A stretch of 6,848 nucleotides of DNA from Stomatobaculum sp. (GCA_017449925.1 JAFSYO010000009.1:1-6848); one strand, 5' to 3'. Shown: positions 1-5,530, numbered from the stretch's first letter. Notes: generated by a model from the letters alone, not told the origin. Made by a program: numbers and translations.

Positions 1-2462
1 ACACCACGATGGACAAGATCAGGGAGACGTCCATGAAAGGCGCGGAGATGGGCGACAAGATGACGTGGGGCGCGCTGTGGAATGCCTGCCAGGCAGAGCA
101 GGAATCGAAGGGCCTCACGGGCGAGGAGCTGATGGAAGCAACAAACAAGAGGTTCCGCGATGTCGTATACCGCACGCAGGTGATGGACTCCACCATGACC
201 CGCAGCCACGTGATGCGGCAGAAAGGCCCGTATGCCGGCATGGTGACGGCATTCATGTCAGAGCCGACACTTTCATTCAATATGCTGATGAGCGCGTACA
301 ACAAGTACAACAGCGACGTCAGGAAAAATATGGAAGGAAAGAACCCGGACAGCAAGCAGGATCTGAAGGAAGCCAGAGAAAAAGCCTGGAAGAACAACGG
401 GAAATATGTGCAGAGGACAATGGGCGCGTACGCTGCGACGGCGATCCTGGCATCCATCGTGGAAAGCATGGTAGATGCAGCAAGGGACGACGACGAGTAC
501 GCCAACTACCTCGAGCGCTTCGCCGAGAAGCTGCTGGGCTTCAACGTCAAGGATCCGGATGCAACGCTGTGGGATGACATCAAGGCGCTGCCGAACGGGA
601 ATCTGATGGAAGATCTGCTGGTGCACAACAAGCTGCCGATCGTAAAGGATCTGTTCAGCATCATGAAGGGACAGACAACCGGCAGGATGGACACCGAGTG
701 GATGGCCAACATCACGAAGTCGTTCTTTATCGCAAGGGAGAGCCTGCGGCTGGCACTCGGAATCCAGGAAGAGCCGACCAAGATTACCTACAACGGCAAC
801 ATGACGGGCTGGGGAAAAATGTACAACATCCTCAAGGGCGTGGGGCAGACGACCGGACTGCCGGCAGCGAACCTGCTGCGGGACGCGATGGCGATCTGGA
901 ACAGCACCGTCGGCGAGATCGCACCGGGACTGAAGATCCAGACCTACGATCCGGGACCGGAGAAGTCCATCAAGTATGCGCTGCAGGATGGTTACCTCAC
1001 AGAGGACGAAGCTGTACAGCTGCTGATAAAGAAAGAGCTGGCGGACGACGAGACCGAGGCGCGACAGATGGCATACGTCTGGGCGAATCCGCAGAAGTAC
1101 GCGAACCTCATCAGCGCCATGAACGCCGGGGACATGGAAGCCTTCAACGCAGCCAAGGAGGAACTGGAGGATCTGCGCTTCAAGCAGAGCAACATCCAGC
1201 AGGCTGTGACGGACGAGGTGCAGGAGCGGTACCTGGGCGAGGGAGACACCGAGCAGATCACGAAGGACGAGGCCGTCAAGATGCTGATGGACTACGGCGG
1301 GATGATCGAGCGGAAGGCGGAGGAGACCGTGCAGAAGTGGACCTGCGAGCTGGAGACCGGGATCCCGTACAGCGGAATCCAGGAAGCCTACGTGAACGGG
1401 GACATCACCAGGGCACAGGCCAAGGATATGCTGATGACCTACGGCGGGCAGGCTGAGGAGAAAGCAGAGAAGCAGATCCAAAAGTGGACCAGCGAGATCG
1501 ACACCGGCATCGCGTACAGCGACCTCGCCGACAGCTTCTACTACGGGGACATCACACAGGCCGAGGCCGTGGACATGTTCATGAAGTACGGCGGCAAGAC
1601 AAGAGAGGATGCCGAGGACACGGCACTGGAGATCGCATTCCGAAGAGACTACGGCAGGGAACTCGACAGGACGAGCCTGCAGGATATGTACATCAACGGA
1701 GGATACAGCCGCAGCGAGATGAAGAAGATCATGCTGGACTACCACTACAGCAAGACGGCAGATTCAGCAGAGAACTCGCTGGCCAGGTGGGACTTCATCG
1801 GGAACGACATGAGCCTCGACGCCATCACACCAAAGCAGGCACAGATCTACATGAGCGAACTGAACGGGACCGAGATCGACAAGCACACCTATCTGGACTA
1901 TGTAAAGAAAGTCGCGACGATCAAGGGAGACAAGAACGAGAATGGCTCGACGATCATGTACAGCAAGATGGACAAGGTGCTCGCATACATCGACAGCCTC
2001 GATCTGACCGACGAACAGAAGGACGCGCTGGCCATGGCATACGGCGACGGAGACAACGGAGGATACTCCGAGAAGAGTCTGGACCAGCGTGCACCGTGGA
2101 GGAACGGCGGCAGCGCGAAGAGCGGATCCGGAAAGAAGAAGTCCGGAGGCAGAGGCCGGGGAGGCGGACGCGGCTACGGCGGAAGACGCGGCGGCGGAGG
2201 CGGATCCGGAGGACTGACACCCGGAGCGGTAGATGTCTACGAACACAGCGACATCTTCGACGACGTGCTCGATCAGTGGCGCAAGCGGAAGCTGACGCGG
2301 AAGCAGATCCTGCAGCTGGTCAAGGAAGGCAAGCTGACGCAGGAGGAGGCCGACGAGATCCTGGACACCGAACAGGACGGAGCAACCGAAGAGGAAGACG
2401 AGCTGCTGAAGAAGGACGGACTGACGCCGGGTGCTGCAGAAAAGTACCTGCTGAAGAAATAA
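1..2462 (+). CDS. C-terminal part of giant phage virion-associated / polyvalent-type protein (5' partial)
   Basis: The frame is open to the window edge and the first ATG (position 9) has no ribosome site, so this is the tail of a longer gene. Numbering from that ATG, 817 residues are visible. Residues 1-100 (WGALWNACQAE, then TQVMDSTMTRSHVMR, then FMSEPTLSFNML) recall the conserved C-terminal block of giant phage proteins often labelled large polyvalent-protein-associated (LPD38-like); this is recognition from memory, not a search. Residues 138-158 are hydrophobic and could insert in a membrane. Residues about 326-595 hold helical repeats, 701-736 an Arg/Gly-rich linker, and 745-787 a short SHOCT-like helical hairpin. 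By inference it is a structural or ejected internal virion protein at the end of the late operon; a hairpin follows its TAA. Phage origin is fairly sure, exact role is not. Confidence 0.72.
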   Translation, partial: TTMDKIRETSMKGAEMGDKMTWGALWNACQAEQESKGLTGEELMEATNKRFRDVVYRTQVMDSTMTRSHVMRQKGPYAGMVTAFMSEPTLSFNMLMSAYNKYNSDVRKNMEGKNPDSKQDLKEAREKAWKNNGKYVQRTMGAYAATAILASIVESMVDAARDDDEYANYLERFAEKLLGFNVKDPDATLWDDIKALPNGNLMEDLLVHNKLPIVKDLFSIMKGQTTGRMDTEWMANITKSFFIARESLRLALGIQEEPTKITYNGNMTGWGKMYNILKGVGQTTGLPAANLLRDAMAIWNSTVGEIAPGLKIQTYDPGPEKSIKYALQDGYLTEDEAVQLLIKKELADDETEARQMAYVWANPQKYANLISAMNAGDMEAFNAAKEELEDLRFKQSNIQQAVTDEVQERYLGEGDTEQITKDEAVKMLMDYGGMIERKAEETVQKWTCELETGIPYSGIQEAYVNGDITRAQAKDMLMTYGGQAEEKAEKQIQKWTSEIDTGIAYSDLADSFYYGDITQAEAVDMFMKYGGKTREDAEDTALEIAFRRDYGRELDRTSLQDMYINGGYSRSEMKKIMLDYHYSKTADSAENSLARWDFIGNDMSLDAITPKQAQIYMSELNGTEIDKHTYLDYVKKVATIKGDKNENGSTIMYSKMDKVLAYIDSLDLTDEQKDALAMAYGDGDNGGYSEKSLDQRAPWRNGGSAKSGSGKKKSGGRGRGGGRGYGGRRGGGGGSGGLTPGAVDVYEHSDIFDDVLDQWRKRKLTRKQILQLVKEGKLTQEEADEILDTEQDGATEEEDELLKKDGLTPGAAEKYLLKK
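984..1793 (+). repeat. About 49-residue tandem helical repeats inside the giant phage protein
   Basis: Residues about 326-595 contain four to five diverged copies of a unit built as Gly-Asp-Ile-Thr, three residues, Ala, Met-Leu/Phe-Met, a Tyr-Gly-Gly turn, a charged helix with EKAE, then QKW. The Tyr-Gly-Gly turns fall at residues 429, 478 and 527, exactly 49 apart; flanking copies (GYLTEDEA at 328, GGYSRSEM at 564) are more diverged. The two central copies are closest. This looks like an extended alpha-helical repeat rod; function is not known. Confidence 0.7.
2109..2216 (+). other. Low-complexity Arg/Gly-rich linker coding segment
   Basis: Residues about 701-736 of the giant protein are almost only Gly, Arg, Ser and Lys (RGRGGGRGYGGRRGGGGG at the centre). 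It separates the repeat rod from a short acidic helical tail. Such a positively charged flexible segment could touch DNA or act as a tether; that is inference. Confidence 0.7.
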
Positions 2463-2465
2463 GGA

Positions 2466-2508
2466 AACGGAATCATCCCCCGGAGACAATCCGAGGGATG
2501 ATTCCGTT
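2466..2508 (+). terminator. Strong stem-loop just after the giant late gene
   Basis: A perfect 14-bp stem (2466-2479 with 2495-2508) is extended by a 4-bp inner stem (CGGA 2481-2484 with TCCG 2490-2493) around a 5-nt loop. It starts 4 nt after the stop codon, so it probably ends or stabilises the late transcript. There is no clean T-run after it, only TTAGTAAT repeats, so it may rely on the hairpin alone or protect the mRNA 3' end. Its right arm overlaps the first 11-bp arm repeat. Confidence 0.6.
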
Positions 2509-2559
2509 AGTAATCCGTTAGTAATTTGTTAGTAATTTTGGTGGGAAAATTACTAACAA
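2504..2559 (+). repeat. Left attP arm: tandem and inverted 11-bp integrase arm-type repeats
   Basis: CCGTTAGTAAT occurs exactly at 2504-2514 and 2515-2525, and as TTGTTAGTAAT at 2526-2536, giving an 11-bp period that puts each copy on the same DNA face. An inverted copy (ATTACTAACAA) lies at 2549-2559; with the third copy it makes a perfect 14-bp inverted repeat (2526-2539 with 2546-2559) around GGTGGG. The same motif recurs at 2734-2744 across the tRNA-like core. Repeats on both sides of a core are what arm-type sites of tyrosine integrases look like; the assignment is inference from that arrangement. Confidence 0.68.
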
Positions 2560-2562
2560 GAA

Positions 2563-2578
2563 GGGGAACAGGGGAACA
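2563..2578 (+). repeat. Tandem GGGGAACA octamer in the left attP arm
   Basis: GGGGAACA is present twice head to tail, followed by a degenerate copy (CAACAGGGAAT). It lies between the TTAGTAAT repeats and the terminator-like hairpin, so it could be a site for an excisionase or a host bending protein. No protein is tied to it by the sequence. Confidence 0.4.
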
Positions 2579-2622
2579 CAACAGGGAATGACAGAACAGC
2601 GAAAAACCAAGTAAAATAGGGG

Positions 2623-2655
2623 CAAGCCGCCGATTCATAAGAAATCAGCGGCTTG
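2623..2655 (+). terminator. Bidirectional terminator-like hairpin beside the att core
   Basis: CAAGCCGC (2623-2630) pairs with GCGGCTTG (2648-2655); after one C-A mismatch the stem continues with GATT/AATC around a 7-nt loop. On the + strand it is followed by TTTGTTTGG, a plausible terminator tail for late transcription. On the - strand it follows the tRNA-like CCA end by only a few bases and is followed by CCCCTATTTTAC, so after integration it could serve as terminator of the restored host tRNA gene (inference). Confidence 0.6.
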
Positions 2656-2661
2656 TTTGTT

Positions 2662-2689
2662 TGGTGCTCCAGCGGGGACTCGAACCCCG
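2662..2689 (-). other. attP core: 3' end of a tRNA gene (T-arm, acceptor strand, CCA)
   Basis: Read on the - strand, 2689-2673 forms a canonical T-arm: CGGGG, loop TTCGAGT, CCCCG. Then come CTGGAGC (3' acceptor strand), discriminator A, and CCA at 2664-2662. No matching 5' half (expected acceptor GCTCCAG, D-arm, anticodon arm) is found in the integrase codons upstream, so this is a tRNA fragment and not a gene. Such a fragment next to an integrase is the usual attachment core of phages that integrate into tRNA 3' ends. The amino-acid identity cannot be read; the identity block may extend to about 2709. Confidence 0.8.
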
Positions 2690-2707
2690 AAAGACGAGGC
2701 CAAAACC

Positions 2708-2755
2708 CCAGTAATTACTGGTATCTTTTATTGCCGTTAGTAATTCCGTTAGAAG
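2708..2755. repeat. Right attP arm: palindrome and arm-type repeats within the integrase 3' end
   Basis: A perfect 14-bp palindrome CCAGTAATTACTGG (2708-2721) spans the integrase stop codon and contains two convergent AGTAAT half motifs. CCGTTAGTAAT, identical to the left-arm repeat, lies at 2734-2744, and a partial copy CCGTTAG at 2746-2752. These sit inside the last codons of the integrase and encode Ser-Asn-Gly-Ile-Thr-Asn-Gly. With the left-arm copies they bracket the core, as expected of an intact attP. Confidence 0.62.
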
Positions 2756-3875
2756 TTGGAGGTCTTGGAGGGCCCTGCATGATGAGCCCGAGGAAGTAGT
2801 TGTCCACCTGCTGCGCGGTCTCACGGTCGCCTTCCGGCATGTCTGCGATATAGGTGTTTACACGAATATGATCCGAGGCCCAGCCACCGCGCTTGTTGGC
2901 ATAGGTATTGGCAATGCCGAGCAGCTCCATGATGGATGCGTTGGTGTGCCGGAGCCCGTGCAGATACCCGTGCTCGATGCCGGCGCGGTCACAGGCGGTG
3001 GTTATGCCTTTCCAGATCCCGGACGTGGACATCCGGAAGACGCGATCCCCGTCACGGGGCAGGGCATTGATCTTTCCGAGGATGTATTCGTCACACGGAA
3101 TGATGCGCTCACTGGTGTCGTTCTTGGTATCCTTTTCCACGAGCTTGTGGTTCTTGTCATAGACTCTGGCTTTCTCCACCCGGATCGCGGAGGGGAAGAC
3201 GTCGTCCCAGCGAAGACCTAAGATCTCTGAGCGGCGCAGCGACATCCAGGATGCCAGGAGGCCGGCACACTCCACCTCGCCGCCGATGTCAGAGAGAGCG
3301 ACGATCAGCTTCCGGAGATCTTCGGAGGTATATACCGGGGGCTTCTTCTTCGGCTTCGTGGACGGGAACACAAGCCCTTCGTAGTCGAGACCGGTGGCAG
3401 ACTTGACAAGGCTCCAGGCTTCCCAGATGGACTTGCCGGCATACTTTACCGCGTCCGCGTCGATGGCCTTCTGGACCTTCTCCCTTGACATGTCCTTGAT
3501 CCGGAGACTGTACAGGCTCTGCAGATTATTCTTTGACTTCCGGAGATAGCCGTCGATCGTGGCGGGCGAGATCTTTCCGTCACGCACCGCGATGTATTCG
3601 CTGACAAGATCCGATACGAGACGGTTGTCCGGCTTCTTCGCTTCGATCAGGCCGGCCTTTGCTGCACGGGCCTTGGCATAATACTCCGCCTCCGTGCTGC
3701 CGGAGACCGGGATGCGCTGGCCCTTCACCATCACCTGAGCAAACCAGGCGCCGGACTTCAGCCGGCGGGGCGCAGCGACGGAGATCTCCGTCTTTTCCTT
3801 CAGCTGCTTCTTTCCACACCAGTTGCAGAACATGGAATTGGCGGGGATCTCCCGCCTGCAGTATTTACAATTCAT
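2715..3875 (-). CDS. int: Phage tyrosine recombinase (integrase) with N-terminal zinc ribbon
   Basis: This 386-residue site-specific recombinase would insert and excise the phage at attP/attB. Domains in order: a four-Cys zinc ribbon (C3, C6, C17, C20); an AP2-like arm-binding beta domain, residues about 37-78; a SAM-like core-binding domain, about 85-160; and the catalytic domain, about 180-360. Catalytic residues visible are R214 in SLRRSE, K251 before the RIIP strand, H306 and R309 in HGLRH, W332 where many relatives have His (GGW), and nucleophile Y342 in NTYI. The length is usual for the family plus the zinc ribbon. Start ATG 3875 follows the stop of the 54-residue gene by 12 nt, with a GAGG-type site in that gene's end. 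The C-terminal tail (375-386) is encoded by attP arm repeats. It is the last gene of the leftward lysogeny operon. Confidence 0.93.
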   Translation of the reverse strand: MNCKYCRREIPANSMFCNWCGKKQLKEKTEISVAAPRRLKSGAWFAQVMVKGQRIPVSGSTEAEYYAKARAAKAGLIEAKKPDNRLVSDLVSEYIAVRDGKISPATIDGYLRKSKNNLQSLYSLRIKDMSREKVQKAIDADAVKYAGKSIWEAWSLVKSATGLDYEGLVFPSTKPKKKPPVYTSEDLRKLIVALSDIGGEVECAGLLASWMSLRRSEILGLRWDDVFPSAIRVEKARVYDKNHKLVEKDTKNDTSERIIPCDEYILGKINALPRDGDRVFRMSTSGIWKGITTACDRAGIEHGYLHGLRHTNASIMELLGIANTYANKRGGWASDHIRVNTYIADMPEGDRETAQQVDNYFLGLIMQGPPRPPTSNGITNGNKRYQ

Positions 3876-3887
3876 GGGATCACCGCC

Positions 3888-4052
3888 TCACTTATCCTCT
3901 GGCTCGGGATCCTCGGCAGTGAGGGTGAGGATCTTTCCGTCGATCGGGAACACGAAGTCTCCGCGCTTTGTACCGTAGACATACACATTGCCGGCGAGGG
4001 CGAGAGCGGGATCCTCGATCACGTTGCCGTATTCATCAAGATAGATTTTCAT
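3888..4052 (-). CDS. Small 54-residue hypothetical protein between membrane protein and integrase
   Basis: ATG at 4052-4050 overlaps the TAA of the upstream gene by one base (TAATG), and the ORF ends with TGA at 3890-3888, 12 nt before int. The protein begins MKIYLDEYGN and ends with a Pro/Glu-rich acidic tail (AEDPEPEDK); the middle (VYVYGTKRGDFVFP) reads like a small beta-strand domain. A GGAGG-like site lies about 16 nt upstream, too far for efficient direct initiation, so translation is probably coupled to termination of the preceding gene. No family is recognised. Tight packing inside a co-directional operon and codon use like its neighbours support it being real. Function unknown. Confidence 0.6.
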   Translation of the reverse strand: MKIYLDEYGNVIEDPALALAGNVYVYGTKRGDFVFPIDGKILTLTAEDPEPEDK

Positions 4053-4738
4053 TACAGAAAAGGATAGTCCTCCTCGTCATTCCTGCTCTCCTCAATGATC
4101 GGCGGATCGAATTCGCCGCCGGCGAGCATGACGCAGTAAGTATGGACAAGGGAAAAGAAGTCGCCGGTGAATCCGCGCTGGAAGCGCTCGGCCTTGCGAA
4201 TATCAGTGACGAGAACCGGCGCACCGTCATAGTCGTCGATCAGCTCCGGATTCGTGAGACAGTCACCGAAGGCGACGGCAGCACGGAGCATGGCGACAGA
4301 GAGAATGGAAGGAGGGAGATCGGACAGGGACCAGTCACCACGGACGCCGGCACCCTGACAGACACCCATATAGAAACCGCAGCGGAGATCCAGCAACTTC
4401 GACTTGTCGACGGGAAGGATGCTGTCGATATACATCTTCAGACTGAGATCGTACTCCACGGCATTGCCGCCAACGTGATAGACGGTAGCGAAACCGATGG
4501 CGTAGAGAAAAGCATAGAATTCGATCGCGTCATAGTGGCAGGGGAGAGACAGCAGAATTTCGGATCCGGAGTTTGCGCAGCGCCGAAAGATGTCAACATA
4601 AGACTGCTTCGGGTAAGCGAAGAGAAGGACATCCTGAAGCGCCACGTCCGGATCCGGCTTGCCGGAATAAAAGAGAATATATAGTACCAGCAGGATCAGG
4701 CCGGCGCCGATTATCAGACCAATGGTACTGGAATTCAT
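4052..4738 (-). CDS. Single-pass membrane protein of the lysogeny operon, unknown family
   Basis: The protein has 228 residues from ATG 4738, which sits 6 nt after GGAGGT (4750-4745). A GTG six bases further upstream directly abuts that site and is therefore unlikely. Residues about 6-24 form one hydrophobic membrane segment preceded by no charged residue and followed by a Lys, which could favour an N-out, C-in topology (inference). The remaining 200 residues are soluble-looking, with six Cys (54, 67, 120, 127, 160, 202) and an acidic C-terminal tail (EESRNDEEDYPFL). No catalytic motif or family is recognised. It lies 22 nt after the repressor gene and overlaps the next gene, so it is expected during lysogeny. 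Membrane proteins in this position can act in superinfection exclusion; that is only a hypothesis here. Confidence 0.75.
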   Translation of the reverse strand: MNSSTIGLIIGAGLILLVLYILFYSGKPDPDVALQDVLLFAYPKQSYVDIFRRCANSGSEILLSLPCHYDAIEFYAFLYAIGFATVYHVGGNAVEYDLSLKMYIDSILPVDKSKLLDLRCGFYMGVCQGAGVRGDWSLSDLPPSILSVAMLRAAVAFGDCLTNPELIDDYDGAPVLVTDIRKAERFQRGFTGDFFSLVHTYCVMLAGGEFDPPIIEESRNDEEDYPFL

Positions 4739-4760
4739 AAGCACACCTCCAAACGATCAG

Positions 4761-5162
4761 TCATCCGTGATCCAGAATGTCGGGAGCAGAATCACGCTTT
4801 TTATATATATCCACGGCAGCGAGGCCACGGACGGCAGCGAGGGCAGCGGTCTGACCTTCCGTATTCATGGAACGGTAGCAGCTGACGAGCTCATGCTCGT
4901 CCGGCTTAAGGACAACGACAGGAGTAAAAGAGGAAGCGGGCACAGGGAGATCCGTATTTCCGATCAGCCAGTTGGGATCCACCTCCAGCGCCTTGGCGAT
5001 GGATTCGATAACAGGGAGCTTGATCTTCGTGATGGTGCCCTTCTCATAGCGGGAGATCGTGGACTTCGCGACGCCGACACGTGACGCGACGTCATCCAGC
5101 GTGAGGCCACGCAGGTCACGGGTGCTGCTGATCCGGGAACCGATCTCAATATTAGTCAACAT
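4761..5162 (-). CDS. CI-like XRE-family phage repressor without peptidase domain
   Basis: The protein has 133 residues. Start ATG 5162 is preceded by GGAGGTGATACT (ideal spacing); an upstream in-frame ATG at 5183 has no such site. Residues about 9-65 are a XRE helix-turn-helix domain with a typical LTLDDVASRVGVAKSTISRYE core and the IAKALEVDPNWLIG ending. Residues 88-116 (DEHELVSCYRSMNTEGQTAAL) match the short C-terminal motif common in compact Firmicute phage repressors. There is no S24 LexA-like peptidase domain, so RecA-stimulated self-cleavage is not expected. It is divergent from the Cro-like gene and first in the lysogeny operon, so it probably represses the early promoter and controls its own from the TTGC-N5-GCAA operators between them. 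Confidence 0.88.
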   Translation of the reverse strand: MLTNIEIGSRISSTRDLRGLTLDDVASRVGVAKSTISRYEKGTITKIKLPVIESIAKALEVDPNWLIGNTDLPVPASSFTPVVVLKPDEHELVSCYRSMNTEGQTAALAAVRGLAAVDIYKKRDSAPDILDHG

Positions 5163-5183
5163 AGTATCACCTCCATCGCACAC

Positions 5184-5212
5184 ATCATACCATAATAGTT
5201 TGCAGTGCGCAA
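5184..5212 (-). promoter_or_regulatory. Predicted promoter of the repressor-integrase operon
   Basis: On the - strand TTGCGC (5212-5207) and TATGAT (5189-5184) are separated by 17 bp, with TGG just before the -10 giving an extended -10 element. The -35 lies inside the operator at 5199-5213, so an operator-bound protein would compete with polymerase. The transcript would start about 15 nt upstream of the repressor start codon region, giving a short leader containing GGAGGTG. Confidence 0.62.
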
Positions 5213-5213
5213 T
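5199..5213. promoter_or_regulatory. Immunity operator A (dyad TTGC-N5-GCAA)
   Basis: TTTGCAGTGCGCAAT keeps both half-sites of the consensus dyad and matches the perfect operator at 5281-5295 in 11 of 15 positions. It covers the -35 of the leftward promoter. Confidence 0.6.
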
Positions 5214-5229
5214 ATATTAAGGAAAATAA

Positions 5230-5244
5230 TTTGCACAGCGCTAT
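5230..5244. promoter_or_regulatory. Immunity operator B (degenerate dyad)
   Basis: TTTGCACAGCGCTAT matches the 5281 operator in 11 of 15 positions, with an intact left half and a weakened right half. It lies 31 bp (about three helical turns) from operator A and touches the -35 of the rightward promoter. Confidence 0.45.
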
Positions 5245-5272
5245 TGACAAACGTCCGGCACTGTGCTATGTT
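5244..5272 (+). promoter_or_regulatory. Predicted rightward early (cro) promoter
   Basis: Consensus TTGACA (5244-5249), a 17-bp spacer and TATGTT (5267-5272) with TGC immediately before it form a strong sigma-A-type extended -10 promoter. Transcription should begin around 5278-5281, at the edge of the perfect operator, so repression by occlusion is expected. Confidence 0.72.
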
Positions 5273-5280
5273 ATAGTAAA

Positions 5281-5295
5281 GTTGCATAGCGCAAC
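5281..5295. promoter_or_regulatory. Immunity operator C at the early transcription start
   Basis: GTTGCATAGCGCAAC is a clean dyad (GTTGC, 5-nt spacer, GCAAC) placed at the expected transcription start of the early promoter and upstream of the Cro-like gene. It is the best match of the set and is repeated exactly at 5522-5536. Confidence 0.68.
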
Positions 5296-5314
5296 AGCGA
5301 GAGGAGGTGAAGAC

Positions 5315-5530
5315 ATGCCGAATACCCAACTTATTAAGGAACGCATGAACGAGAAGGGTATCCAGCAAAAAGACTTTGCAGAAGCGCTGGGTATCGCTGC
5401 GCCTACAGTTTCACAGAAGATTAACGGTGTCCGCCCGATGAACCTGGACGAAGCACGCAAAATTGCTGCGATGCTTGGAATTTATTCAGGTGAATTTGGC
5501 AGATATTTTTTTGCGTCAGAAGTTGCATAG
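5315..5530 (+). CDS. Cro-like small XRE helix-turn-helix regulator
   Basis: The protein has 71 residues. The start is ATG 5315, preceded by GAGGAGGTGA at good spacing; an in-frame ATG at 5231 lies upstream of the promoter and is not used. Residues about 5-56 form a single XRE helix-turn-helix: QQKDFAEALGIAAPTVSQKINGVRPM gives the two core helices and recognition helix, followed by LDEARKIAAMLG. It has no oligomerisation or peptidase domain. It is the first gene rightward and divergent from the repressor, the classical position of Cro, so it probably binds the same dyad operators and favours lytic growth. Its stop codon TAG (5528-5530) lies inside the exact second copy of the operator. Confidence 0.85.
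   Translation: MPNTQLIKERMNEKGIQQKDFAEALGIAAPTVSQKINGVRPMNLDEARKIAAMLGIYSGEFGRYFFASEVA

Noticed and set aside
273..1745. 490-codon open frame on the - strand opposite the giant late gene
   Set aside because: It is a mirror frame of a GC-rich coding gene, rich in His, Val and Leu, with no ribosome site and no family likeness.
2504..2559. CRISPR-like array from the TTAGTAAT repeats
   Set aside because: Repeats are 11 bp, head to tail without unique spacers, and lie next to an att core.
2588..2614. Eight-codon ORF MTEQRKTK
   Set aside because: Too short, no proper ribosome site, and it lies within the attachment region with no coding support.
2588..2617. Promoter-like ATGACA - 18 bp - TAAAAT on the + strand before the att hairpin
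   Set aside because: The -35 and spacing are weak, and transcription would run straight into the hairpin at 2623-2655, yielding only a tiny RNA. Chance in an A-rich stretch is the simpler reading.
2662..2760. A complete tRNA gene
   Set aside because: Only the T-arm, 3' acceptor strand and CCA are present; no D-arm, anticodon arm or matching 5' acceptor occurs upstream, where integrase codons lie.
3968..4684. 238-codon open frame on the + strand opposite the membrane protein
   Set aside because: It overlaps the better supported - strand genes almost completely, has no ribosome site and has shadow-like composition.
5256..5270. A fourth operator in the early promoter spacer
   Set aside because: Only about 7 of 15 positions match the dyad consensus, and the resemblance is partly due to the -10 region.
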